Shown in pieces: positions 16,420 through 24,034 of a stretch of DNA of 64,000 bases. The notes below the pieces were generated by a model, which was not told the DNA's origin, searched no databases, and was given only the letters and a program-made list of their open reading frames with translations. Location of the stretch: the NCBI RefSeq assembly GCF_000718785.1, contig NZ_JOCA01000023.1, positions 200,758 to 264,757 on the forward strand, given 5' to 3'. The stretch's first letter is position 1. Every line of letters starts with the position of its first letter. This DNA comes from Streptomyces sp. NRRL WC-3626 (GTDB taxonomy: Bacteria > Actinomycetota > Actinomycetes > Streptomycetales > Streptomycetaceae). Both the position numbers and the translations under genes were made by a program.

Positions 16420-17124
16420 ATGGGCGCTGGGTGGTGTCTCCGCACGACACGGGCCGCGGTGTTCGCGGCCGTCTGCGTGCTGCTCGCCGCCCTGGGGCAC
16501 GTCATGATGTCGGGCTCCTCCGTGCCCTGGTGGGCCCTCGCGGTCGCGGTGGCGGCGTGCGGCGGGACGGCGTGGTGCCTGGCCGGCCGGGAACGCGGGC
16601 TCCTCCTCGTCTCCTCCGTCGTGGTGGCCGCCCAGTCGGCACTGCACGAGTGGTTCTCCTACGCGCAGGAACTGTCGACGTCGTCGATGTCCGTGGGCGG
16701 CACGGCTCACGGCACGCCCTCCACGCACCACATGGCCTCCATGGCTCACACCGGTCACGCCATGCACTCCATGACCCATGACGGATCCGCCGTGGTGCCG
16801 ACGGGTGCCATGGACCCGGTGACGGGAATCGGCCACCTCATGGGCGGCGAGATGTCCTCCCCGGGCATGCTCGCCGCCCACTTGCTGGCCGCGCTGCTGA
16901 GCGGCCTGTGGCTCGCGCACGGCGAACGCGCGGCCTTCCGCATCCTGCGGGCCGTCGCCGGACGGCTGGCCGCCCCGCTGCGACTGCTCCTCGCCCTCCC
17001 GGCACCTCCGCGCCGCCCAGGCGTCGTCCTGCGCCGTGGCCGCACGGACCGCAGTCCACGCCGGCTGCTCCTGGTGTACGCGATCACTTCTCGGGGTCCA
17101 CCCGCGGGAACCGCTGTCCTCTGA
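16420..17124 (+). CDS. His/Met-rich membrane protein, copy 1 of duplicated module
   Basis: A 234-aa protein with two N-terminal TM helices (RAAVFAAVCVLLAALGHVMM), a third near residue 65, a periplasmic loop and a last TM near residue 155. The loop (about 85-140) is loaded with His and Met, for example THHMASMAHTGHAMHSMTHDG, which is what copper(I)-binding proteins look like. The C-terminus is a basic tail ending RGPPAGTAVL. AAGGA lies 10 bases before the ATG. Copy 2 (18096) has nearly the same first 30 residues and the same tail. An ECF sigma gene follows each copy, so this may be the membrane sensor or anti-sigma partner, with copper binding inferred. Confidence 0.72.
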   Translation: MGAGWCLRTTRAAVFAAVCVLLAALGHVMMSGSSVPWWALAVAVAACGGTAWCLAGRERGLLLVSSVVVAAQSALHEWFSYAQELSTSSMSVGGTAHGTPSTHHMASMAHTGHAMHSMTHDGSAVVPTGAMDPVTGIGHLMGGEMSSPGMLAAHLLAALLSGLWLAHGERAAFRILRAVAGRLAAPLRLLLALPAPPRRPGVVLRRGRTDRSPRRLLLVYAITSRGPPAGTAVL

Positions 17125-17138
17125 GACAGCCGGTTCCC
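17106..17138 (+). terminator. Hairpin spanning the stop codon of copy 1
   Basis: GGGAACCGCTGTC (17106-17118) pairs with GACAG-C-CGGTTCCC (17125-17138) with one bulged C. The stop codon lies in the loop side. A shorter version with the same CCGCTGTC/GACAGC core occurs at the end of copy 2. It may act as a terminator or attenuator before the sigma gene. Confidence 0.55.
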
Positions 17139-17314
17139 CGACACCGTCCCGGGCCTCTCACGCCCGAACGGCTTCGGGCACCAGGGGTGCGCCGCAGTAG
17201 AGGCGTACTCCTGCCACCCCCTGCCCACACCGGATCCGCCGTGTGCCCCGAGCCGCCCGGTCCGGTCTCCGGATGTCCGCGTGCCGGCCCTCCGGACCCC
17301 GAAAAGGACACCTG

Positions 17315-17956
17315 GTGATCAGTCCCGCTCCTCCTGCTGCATGCGACAGGACTTCGCACCCCACGAGAACACCTGAGGAACGCAAGTCGGCCGACGAGCT
17401 GATAACGGCCTGGGCGCTCACCGCCCGCAGCGGTGACCCGGAAGCCGTCGAGAAGTTCGTTCGCGCCCTCCAAAGAGACGTCCGGCACTTCGTCGGGTAC
17501 CTCGGCGCCGACCCCCAAGCCGCCGACGACCTGGCTCAGGACACCTTCCTGCGGGCCCTGGGCAGCCTGCACCGTTTCGAGGGTCGCTCCTCCGCCCGCG
17601 TCTGGCTGCTGTCCATCGCCCGCCGGGCGGTGATCGACAGTTACCGGTACGCGTCCGCCCGGCCGCGTCTCGCCGACACCGAGGACTGGCAGTCCGCCGC
17701 CGAACGCGCCCAGGAGCGCGGTCTGCCCGGCTTCGACGACGGCGTCGCTCTCACCGAACTGCTGGACGCGCTGCCCGCCGAACGCCGTGAGGCGTTCGTC
17801 CTCACCCAACTCCTCGGCCTTCCCTACGCGGAGGCGGCCGAGCTCAGCGGCTGCCCGGTCGGTACGGTCCGCTCCCGGGTCGCCCGGGCCCGTGCCACGC
17901 TGACGCGGTTACTGCACGAGGCGGAACGAGCCGACCCGGTGAGGGCTCCGGACTGA
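17315..17956 (+). CDS. SigC-like ECF sigma factor, copy 1 (contains a TTA codon)
   Basis: A 213-aa ECF sigma factor. Region 2 is DLAQDTFLRALGSLHRFEGR (core DDLAQDTF) with SARVWLLSIARRAVID, and region 4 is REAFVLTQLLGLPYAEAAEL followed by GCPVGTVRSRVARAR. It closely resembles Mycobacterium tuberculosis SigC, which I recall being linked to copper acquisition. The GTG at 17315 has AAAAGGA seven bases upstream. Codon 199 is TTA (17909-17911), so translation should depend on the developmental bldA tRNA, unlike copy 2. No classic zinc anti-sigma gene is adjacent. The membrane protein before it is the likely partner. Confidence 0.88.
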   Translation: MISPAPPAACDRTSHPTRTPEERKSADELITAWALTARSGDPEAVEKFVRALQRDVRHFVGYLGADPQAADDLAQDTFLRALGSLHRFEGRSSARVWLLSIARRAVIDSYRYASARPRLADTEDWQSAAERAQERGLPGFDDGVALTELLDALPAERREAFVLTQLLGLPYAEAAELSGCPVGTVRSRVARARATLTRLLHEAERADPVRAPD

Positions 17957-18095
17957 CCGGGTGTCCTGAGCGGCCCGGGCCGACCGCTGGGGGCCTCGCA
18001 ACCGGGCCGTGCGGGACTCGCTCCCGGCCGCGGTCCGGTCGGGTGGGTATCCCTGGTGTCAGCGGTTCGTCCGCAGGGTGCCAGGATGGGGCGCC

Positions 18096-18836
18096 ATGTT
18101 CGCCGGTGGGTTTCTGCGTGTGCTGCGGGCCGCGGTGTTCGCGGCCGTCTGCGTGGTGCTCGCCGCCCTCGGCCACGTGCTGATGTCGGGGGAGGGGCTG
18201 CCCTGGTGGGTGCTCCTCTCCGGCGCCGCCGTGGTCGGTGCCGTCGGCTGGGCCTTCGGGGCCCACGAGCGTCGCCGCCGTACGGTGGCCGGCCTGACGG
18301 TTGTCGTCCAGACCTGCCTGCATATCGCCTTCACGCTCGCGCAGTCCGGCAACCGGCCGGCCATGGCGGCGGCACCGGGGGATGCGCAGTCCCTTCGGCA
18401 ATGGGCCGACCGCTTTCTCTGCGGTGCGGCCCCCACGCCCGAGCGGGTTGCCCGGGCCTATGACATCGCCGTGGCGGCGGGACTGCACCCCACGGATCAC
18501 CTGGCCTCTCACGGCGCCCACAACATGGCGCCGACGGGCCACGACATGACGCACCTGGCCGGTTCGTCCTCCTGGGGCATGCTGGCCGCCCACGTGCTGG
18601 CCGCCGTCCTGTGCGGACTTTGGCTGGCCCAGGGCGAAACCGCGGTCTTCAAGATGCTCCGTGCCTGCGCGGACCGCGCGTTCGTACCGTTGCGGCTGGT
18701 CCTGGCGGTACTCTGCCCACCCTCCACTCCGCCCTCCTTCCGCCCGGCTCCGCGGCCGAGGCGGCGCCTGCGGCAGCTCCTGCTCGTCCACGCCCTCACC
18801 ACCCGGGGGCCTCCCGGGGAGACCGCTGTCGTCTGA
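18096..18836 (+). CDS. Membrane protein, copy 2 of duplicated module
   Basis: A 246-aa paralogue of the 16420 protein. It has the same N-terminal hairpin (RAAVFAAVCVVLAALGHVLM, GLPWWVLL), a His/Met loop (HLASHGAHNMAPTGHDMTHL near residue 145), the helix SWGMLAAHVLAAVLCGLWLAQGE, and the tail TTRGPPGETAVV. The loop is longer but less rich in His and Met than copy 1, and it contains an inserted segment around residues 85-130. The N-terminal DNA is almost identical to copy 1, suggesting recent duplication or gene conversion. The ATG at 18096 follows GGATGGGG. It is paired with the sigma gene at 18989. Metal binding is inferred. Confidence 0.7.
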   Translation: MFAGGFLRVLRAAVFAAVCVVLAALGHVLMSGEGLPWWVLLSGAAVVGAVGWAFGAHERRRRTVAGLTVVVQTCLHIAFTLAQSGNRPAMAAAPGDAQSLRQWADRFLCGAAPTPERVARAYDIAVAAGLHPTDHLASHGAHNMAPTGHDMTHLAGSSSWGMLAAHVLAAVLCGLWLAQGETAVFKMLRACADRAFVPLRLVLAVLCPPSTPPSFRPAPRPRRRLRQLLLVHALTTRGPPGETAVV

Positions 18837-18843
18837 CAGCCGG
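18823..18843 (+). terminator. Short hairpin at the stop of copy 2
   Basis: CCGCTGTC and GACAGCCGG pair around a 4-nt loop that includes part of the TGA stop. It matches the hairpin at the end of copy 1 in sequence and position. Confidence 0.45.
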
Positions 18844-18988
18844 ATCACCGCCACCGCCTTCCACACGGCGGCGGTCTCCCGCCCGCGCTTCCTCGCGGCC
18901 GGATCTCCCCATCACCCGTGCGACCGCCGACGGCACCTGTGCCGTGCCCGGCCCGTCCGCGCGGGACTGAAGGAAGGACCACAGGACC

Positions 18989-19585
18989 ATGACCCCTGCC
19001 CTGCCCACCGTGACCGACGAGACGGTCACCTCCTGGGCGCTCGCCGCCGCCGACGGCGACAGCGAAGCGGTCGACCGTTTCGTCCGGGCACTGCAACGCG
19101 ACGTACGCCGCTACGTGACGTACCTCGCCGACGACGCACAGGCGGCGGACGACCTGACCCAGGACACGTTCCTGCGCGCCCTGACGGCACTGCCCCGGTT
19201 CGAGGGGCGTTCCTCGGCGCGGACCTGGCTGCTGTCGATCGCCCGGCGGACCGTCATCGACAGCCTGCGCCACGCCGCCTGCCGTCCCCGTACGGCATGG
19301 ACCGACGACTGGCAGACCGCGGCCGAACGCGCCCAGCCGACGGGACTGCCGGGCTTCGACGAAGGCGTCGCCCTCATGGAGCTGGTCGACTCCCTGCCCG
19401 GCGACCGCCGCGAGGCGTTCGTGCTGACCCAGCTCCTCGGGCTGCCGTACGCCGAGGCCGCCGAGCTGAGCCGGTGCCCGGTCGGCACGGTGCGCTCCCG
19501 GGTGTCCCGCGCCCGGACCGCCCTGGCCGAGTGGGCGGCGGACGGGTCCGTCACCCGCCACCTGGCGGAACCCGCCGTGGCCTGA
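18989..19585 (+). CDS. SigC-like ECF sigma factor, copy 2
   Basis: A 198-aa ECF sigma factor, a close paralogue of the 17315 product. Region 2 is DDLTQDTFLRALTALPRFEG with SARTWLLSIARRTVID. Region 4 is REAFVLTQLLGLPYAEAAEL with RCPVGTVRSRVSRAR. The ATG at 18989 has GAAGGA upstream. No TTA codon was seen. Region 4 of both copies is nearly the same, so they may recognise overlapping promoters. It is the last regulator before the small His/Met protein, the CopA-type ATPase and the copper chaperone, which are its natural target genes. That link is inferred from position and from the known SigC connection to copper. Confidence 0.88.
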   Translation: MTPALPTVTDETVTSWALAAADGDSEAVDRFVRALQRDVRRYVTYLADDAQAADDLTQDTFLRALTALPRFEGRSSARTWLLSIARRTVIDSLRHAACRPRTAWTDDWQTAAERAQPTGLPGFDEGVALMELVDSLPGDRREAFVLTQLLGLPYAEAAELSRCPVGTVRSRVSRARTALAEWAADGSVTRHLAEPAVA

Positions 19586-19608
19586 CGACACGACCGGGCG
19601 CCGTTCCG

Positions 19609-19644
19609 GCCGTCGGCCGCCGCTCCAGGGCAGCGGCCGACGGC
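19609..19644 (+). terminator. 12-bp perfect hairpin
   Basis: GCCGTCGGCCGC at 19609-19620 pairs exactly with 19633-19644 across a 12-nt loop, 23 bp after the second sigma stop. It separates the sigma modules from the copper ATPase operon. Confidence 0.7.
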
Positions 19645-19797
19645 TGCCGACCTTCCTGAAGCCCCTCGGACCTCTCCGGTGACGGGCGTCACACTTGCCC
19701 TGAGGAACTGGAGAGCCTGCGGCCCCGACTCCTGTACCGGTGCGGCTCGGTCCAGCGGAGGCCGTGCGGCGTGCGACGCGATCGGGAGAGCCGACAG

Positions 19798-20052
19798 ATG
19801 GCCCAGACACGGCAACCCGCTTCCGGTACGCCCGCCGGCCTGCTGCGCCGTGTCCTGCCCCCTCCCGCCCTGTGCGGGTTCCTCGTGCTGCTGGTGCTGG
19901 TGTTCGCCGTCTCCTACGCCGTCGGCCGGGGCGTCGGCCCCGTCGCGCCCGGGATGCACGGCCCCGGGATCACTCAGGACGGCCATGAGGGCGGCGGCAC
20001 GGACGTGGAGGACGACGACATGGGCGGCATGAACCACGGGAGCGGACACTGA
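19798..20052 (+). CDS. Small membrane-anchored Met/His-rich protein
   Basis: An 84-aa protein with one TM segment (about residues 23-43, ALCGFLVLLVLVFAVSYAVG). It has a short extracytoplasmic tail ending DDDMGGMNHGSGH, and another Met/His pair (PGMHGPG) sits just outside the membrane. The design fits a surface copper-binding or delivery peptide. The ATG at 19798 follows GGGAGAG, and the stop overlaps the CopA-type ATPase start as TGATG, so the two are translationally coupled. Copper binding is inferred from composition and context. Confidence 0.72.
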   Translation: MAQTRQPASGTPAGLLRRVLPPPALCGFLVLLVLVFAVSYAVGRGVGPVAPGMHGPGITQDGHEGGGTDVEDDDMGGMNHGSGH

Positions 20053-22340
20053 TGGCCGGCGAACCGGTGTCCGTGCAGGAGGTGACCGACCTGGCGGTCG
20101 GCGGCATGACCTGCGCGGCCTGCGTGAAGCGGGTGGAGAAGAAGCTGGCCAAGCTGGACGGCGTCACCGCGAGCGTGAACCTGGCCACCGGGAGGGCCCG
20201 CGTACACCATCCGCCCGAGGTGCTCCCGGAACAGCTCGTCGCCGCCGTCGAGCAGGCCGGATACACCGCCGCGCTGCCCGAACCGCCCGAAGCGCGGCGC
20301 CGAGAGGACGGTGACGACGAGGATACGGAGACGGAGCAGGAACGCCACCGGCTGACGGTCACCATCCTGCTCGCCGTCCCCGTGCTCGTTCTGTCGATGG
20401 TGCCCGCCTGGCAGTTCCGCAACTGGCAGTGGCTGTGCTTCGTGCTCGCCTCGCCCGTCGTGGTCTGGGGCGCCTGGCCCTTCCACCAGCGGGCGGCACG
20501 GGCATTGCGGCACTCGGCGTCGACCATGGACACCCTGGTGTCGCTGGGCGTCGTGGCCTCCTTCGCCTGGTCCTCCTACGCCCTGTTCCTCGGTGGCGCC
20601 GGCGATCCGGGCATGCGGATGCCCTTCAGCCTGGTGCCGACGGCGTCGGACGGGGTCGCCCACATCTACCTGGAGGCCGCCGTCGGCGTCCCCCTGTTCG
20701 TCCTGGCGGGCCGGTACCTGGAGGCACACGCCCGGCGCGGCACCGGAGCGGCCCTGCGCTCACTGGCGGAACTGGCCGCCAAGGAGGTCGCCGTACGCGA
20801 CGACACGGGCGAGCGCCGCATCGCCATGGAGGACCTCCGGGTGGGCCAGGTCTTCGTCGTACGGCCCGGGGAACGCGTGGCCACCGACGGCACCGTCGCC
20901 GAAGGCAGTTCGGCCGTCGACCTCTCCCTGGTCACCGGGGAGAGCGAACCGGCCGAGGTCGGCCCCGGCACGGCCGTGATCGGCGGCTCCGTGAACGTCG
21001 GCGGCCTGCTGGCGGTGCGGGCCACCGCGGTCGGCGCCGACACCCGACTGGCCCGCATCACCCACCTGGTCACCGAGGCACAGGCAGGCAAGGCGCGGGC
21101 ACAGCGCCTCGCCGACAAGGCCGCCGGAGTCTTCGTACCGGTCGTGCTCACCCTGGCCGCCACCGTCCTCGGCTTCTGGCTCGGCGCGGGCGCCGACCCG
21201 CAGGCCGCGATCACCGCCTCCGTGGCCGTCCTGGTCGTCGCCTGCCCCTGCGCCCTGGGCCTCGCCACCCCGACCGCCCTGATGGCCGCCACCGGCCGTG
21301 GCGCCCAACTGGGCGTCCTGGTCAGCGGCCCACAGGCCCTGGAGGGACTGCAGCACATCGACGCCGTGGTCCTCGACAAGACCGGCACCCTGACCTCCGG
21401 GCACATGAGCGTCGCCCGGGTCACGGCCGCACCCGGCGGCATCGGCGAGGAACGGGCGATCAGGCTGGCGGGCGCGGTCGAGCAGGGCTCCGAGCACCCG
21501 CTGGGTCAGGCCGTCACGGCCTACGCCCGACGCACCGCACCGGACGGCACGCTGTCGGACGTGACCGGCTTCGCGGCACTGCCGGGACGCGGCGTGCGCG
21601 GGAACGTCGAGGGACGGCTGGTGGAGGTGCTGGCCCCGGACGACGAGCTGCCCGCCCCCTTGGACGAGGCGCTGTCCGCCGCCGAGACGGCCGCCCACAC
21701 GCCCGTCGTGGTCCGCGTCGACGGTGTGGCCGAAGCGCTCGTCGAGGTCGGAGACGTACTGCGGCCCGGCAGCTACCGGGCCGTGGACCGGCTGCGGCGC
21801 CTGGGCGTACGGCCGGTGCTGGCCACCGGGGACCGTGAGGCACCCGCCCGTGCCGTCGCCACCGCCCTGCGCATCGACGACGTACACGCCCGCTGCACCC
21901 CCGAGGACAAGGACCGGCTCGTCCGCGAACTACGGGAAGAGGGCCACCGGGTCGCCGTCGTCGGCGACGGAGTCAACGACGCCGCCGCCCTGGCCGGGGC
22001 CGACCTCGGCATCGCCATGGGCACCGGCACCGACGTGGCGATCGGAGCCGCCGACGTCACCCTGGTCCGCGGAGACATCGACGCCCTCGCGGACGCCGTC
22101 CGCCTTTCCCGCAGCACGCTGGCCACGATCCGCGTCAACCTTCTGTGGGCCTTCGGCTACAACGCCGTGACCGTGCCCCTGGCCATGGTCGGCCTGCTCA
22201 ACCCGATGCTGGCCGCCGCCGCGATGTCCGTCAGCTCACTGCTCGTGGTCGCCAACAGCCTGCGGCTGCGCGCCTGGCGGCCGTCACCGGCCCGCAGCCG
22301 TCCGTCCACGTCGCCCGCCCGTGGGAGCAGCCTTCGATGA
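20052..22340 (+). CDS. Copper-translocating P1B-type ATPase
   Basis: A 762-aa ATPase. An N-terminal heavy-metal domain has GMTCAAC (C21, C24). An acidic linker (about 80-95) leads into the membrane domain, whose ion-binding CPC is at 398-400. The phosphorylation motif DKTGT starts at D442, the HP motif is in SEHPLG, and GDGVND starts at 638. The last helices carry YN and MSVSS as in Cu(I)-ATPases. It pumps Cu(I) across the cytoplasmic membrane. It is coupled to the small Met/His protein upstream and to the PCu(A)C-like chaperone downstream (ATGA overlap). No CsoR gene is nearby, which makes the two ECF sigma factors candidate regulators. Confidence 0.92.
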   Translation: MAGEPVSVQEVTDLAVGGMTCAACVKRVEKKLAKLDGVTASVNLATGRARVHHPPEVLPEQLVAAVEQAGYTAALPEPPEARRREDGDDEDTETEQERHRLTVTILLAVPVLVLSMVPAWQFRNWQWLCFVLASPVVVWGAWPFHQRAARALRHSASTMDTLVSLGVVASFAWSSYALFLGGAGDPGMRMPFSLVPTASDGVAHIYLEAAVGVPLFVLAGRYLEAHARRGTGAALRSLAELAAKEVAVRDDTGERRIAMEDLRVGQVFVVRPGERVATDGTVAEGSSAVDLSLVTGESEPAEVGPGTAVIGGSVNVGGLLAVRATAVGADTRLARITHLVTEAQAGKARAQRLADKAAGVFVPVVLTLAATVLGFWLGAGADPQAAITASVAVLVVACPCALGLATPTALMAATGRGAQLGVLVSGPQALEGLQHIDAVVLDKTGTLTSGHMSVARVTAAPGGIGEERAIRLAGAVEQGSEHPLGQAVTAYARRTAPDGTLSDVTGFAALPGRGVRGNVEGRLVEVLAPDDELPAPLDEALSAAETAAHTPVVVRVDGVAEALVEVGDVLRPGSYRAVDRLRRLGVRPVLATGDREAPARAVATALRIDDVHARCTPEDKDRLVRELREEGHRVAVVGDGVNDAAALAGADLGIAMGTGTDVAIGAADVTLVRGDIDALADAVRLSRSTLATIRVNLLWAFGYNAVTVPLAMVGLLNPMLAAAAMSVSSLLVVANSLRLRAWRPSPARSRPSTSPARGSSLR

Positions 22341-22846
22341 CACCCTCCGTCTGGACGCCCACCCGGCGACGACTCGCGGACACCGCCCTGGCCGCTCTGG
22401 CACCGGTCTGCGCCTGTGTGCTGGCCCTGGGCGGTCTCGCAGTCTGGACCGCCACGGGCAACGCCGGTACACCCGCACGCATCGGTGTCACCGACGCGCG
22501 GCTCTTCCTCCCGTCGCGGGGAGTGCCGGAGACAGCAGCATTCTTCAAGATCATTAACGCCGGTGGCGCCCAGGACCGGCTGGTGGGGGTGACTTCGCCC
22601 GACGTCACCGAGGGCATCTCCCTCAGCAGCCACCGGATGACCGCCGGCGGAGCCGCATACCGCTGGCCCACGGAGTCACTGTCCATCCCCGCCGGGGGCA
22701 CCCTCGACATGTCTCCGCACAGCAGCGATGTGACCGTCCCGGCCGCGGAACGCTGGGCGGAGGGCGACCTGGTGTCCTTCACCCTTCACTTCGAGCACAG
22801 CGGGCGAATGGAGGTCCTGGCGGTGGTCGTCCGGCCCGGGTCCTGA
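22337..22846 (+). CDS. PCu(A)C-family copper chaperone, atypical site
   Basis: A 169-aa exported protein with an N-terminal TM or signal anchor (about 18-42). A DUF461/PCu(A)C cupredoxin-like domain follows. Family elements seen are AAFFKIINAGGAQDRLVGVTS, SSHRM, and IPAGGTLDM. The usual last copper ligands, an HLM-type H-x-M after the IPAGG strand, are replaced by SPHSSDVTV. The ligand set is therefore partly lost or shifted. PCu(A)C proteins load Cu(I) into cytochrome oxidase or other cuproproteins outside the membrane. The start overlaps the ATPase stop (ATGA), and a strong terminator follows at 22857. Confidence 0.78.
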   Translation: MTPSVWTPTRRRLADTALAALAPVCACVLALGGLAVWTATGNAGTPARIGVTDARLFLPSRGVPETAAFFKIINAGGAQDRLVGVTSPDVTEGISLSSHRMTAGGAAYRWPTESLSIPAGGTLDMSPHSSDVTVPAAERWAEGDLVSFTLHFEHSGRMEVLAVVVRPGS

Positions 22847-22856
22847 TGACGCCGCT

Positions 22857-22897
22857 GCGTGGCGGAGCACCGTGGGGCGTACGATGCTCCGCCACGC
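22857..22897. terminator. 13-bp perfect hairpin ending the copper operon
   Basis: GCGTGGCGGAGCA (22857-22869) and its exact complement (22885-22897) flank a 15-nt loop. It lies 10 bp after the chaperone stop and just before a convergent small ORF. Confidence 0.8.
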
Positions 22898-22901
22898 GCT
22901 G

Positions 22902-23063
22902 TCAGGCGGTGACCGCATCGGCCACCTCGTACCCGGCTTCGGTGATGGTCGCGCGGACCAGGGCGTCGCGGGCCTGGCGCATCGTCGGGTCAGTCAGCAT
23001 CTGGTCAGCATGAGTCCGCACGCATTCCGGGACAGGGGTTCGGGTCGGTGCTTGGTCGGCCAT
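22902..23063 (-). CDS. Hypothetical 53-aa protein
   Basis: A short ORF (MADQAPTRTPVPECVRTHAD and onward, ending EVADAVTA) with ordinary Streptomyces codon use and a helical predicted interior (MRQARDALVRATITEAG). The ribosome binding site is weak. It lies tail-to-tail with the copper operon across a terminator and is divergent from panD. I do not recognise it. It may be a remnant or a genuine small gene. Confidence 0.35.
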   Translation of the reverse strand: MADQAPTRTPVPECVRTHADQMLTDPTMRQARDALVRATITEAGYEVADAVTA

Positions 23064-23226
23064 GGTGCGACAGCCTGGATCGGACGGAAGCGCAGGCGAG
23101 GAGCCTTCTTGCCCGAGTGGAGTCGATGTTCTCCGGAATCCTCGAGGGCGACGAGTGCCGGTGTAGAGTGAAGAACGCCCTTGACCTGCACAAAGCAGGC
23201 AGGGAGCCGACTTCCAGGAGTCCAAC

Positions 23227-23649
23227 GTGCTGCGCACCATGTTCAAGTCCAAGATCCACCGTGCCACCGTCACCCACGCCGACCTGCACTACGTGGGATC
23301 CGTGACGATCGACGCCGAGCTGCTCGACGCCGCCGATCTGCTGCCGGGGGAGCTGGTGCACATCGTCGACATCACCAATGGGGCGCGGCTCGAGACGTAT
23401 GTCATCGAGGGGGAGCGCGGGTCCGGGGTGATCGGGATCAACGGGGCCGCCGCTCATCTCGTCCGGCCCGGTGATCTGGTGATCATCATCAGTTACGCTC
23501 AGGTGACCGACGCCGAGGCGCGGGCGCTGGAGCCCCGGGTCGTGCACGTGGACGGCGACAATCGCGTCGTGGCCCTGGGTGCGGACCCGTCCGAGCCGGT
23601 GCCGGGGTCGGACCAGGAGCGCAGCCCGGGGGCCGTCGCCACGGCCTGA
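23227..23649 (+). CDS. panD: Aspartate 1-decarboxylase
   Basis: A 140-aa pyruvoyl enzyme precursor that makes beta-alanine for pantothenate and CoA. The family N-terminus [16 protein letters not shown] is followed by YVGSVTID. Self-cleavage occurs between G24 and S25, making the pyruvoyl group. [20 protein letters not shown] is the conserved C-terminal half. The GTG at 23227 follows CCAGGAG. The last 25 residues are a loose extension usual in actinomycetes. It is not next to panB or panC here. It is followed by a GNAT gene 28 bp downstream. Confidence 0.95.
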   Translation: MLRTMFKSKIHRATVTHADLHYVGSVTIDAELLDAADLLPGELVHIVDITNGARLETYVIEGERGSGVIGINGAAAHLVRPGDLVIIISYAQVTDAEARALEPRVVHVDGDNRVVALGADPSEPVPGSDQERSPGAVATA

Positions 23650-23677
23650 CCGGTACCGACCGAGGCAGGAGTGTGAC

Positions 23678-24028
23678 GTGGCCATGGGTGACATCGAGAT
23701 CCGGGACGACCGGGCGGCCGGCCGGCTCGAGGCGGTGGCGGACGGGGAGGTCGTCGGGCGGATCGAGTACTTCCCGCTCGACGCCCCCGAGCGCGCGCTC
23801 GTGCCGGTCCACACCATCGTGGAGCCCGCGCACGAGGGCAAGGGCATCGCGGGCTCCCTCGCCCGCGAGCTGTACGCCGTCGCCGCCCGCGAGAGCAGCG
23901 TCGTCGCCCCGCTCTGCCCGTACGTCGTCAAGTGGGCCGAGCGCCACCCCGACGAGGCCCCGGCGGCCGGGCCGGAGCTGATCCGGGCGGCCGAGGAGTG
24001 GCTCGCGGCGCACCCCGAGCGGTTCTGA
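23678..24028 (+). CDS. GNAT-family N-acetyltransferase (YjdJ-like)
   Basis: A 116-aa single-domain acetyltransferase of the short YjdJ/GNAT type. VHTIVEPAHEGKGIAGSLAR contains the acetyl-CoA pyrophosphate loop, and VAPLCPYVVKWAERHPD is the conserved C-terminal strand-helix. The GTG at 23678 is favoured because AGGAG lies 6 bases upstream. The ATG at 23684 is the alternative. It is probably co-transcribed with panD before it and the racemase-like gene 6 bp after it. The substrate is unknown. Confidence 0.82.
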   Translation: MAMGDIEIRDDRAAGRLEAVADGEVVGRIEYFPLDAPERALVPVHTIVEPAHEGKGIAGSLARELYAVAARESSVVAPLCPYVVKWAERHPDEAPAAGPELIRAAEEWLAAHPERF

Positions 24029-24034
24029 CGTCCC

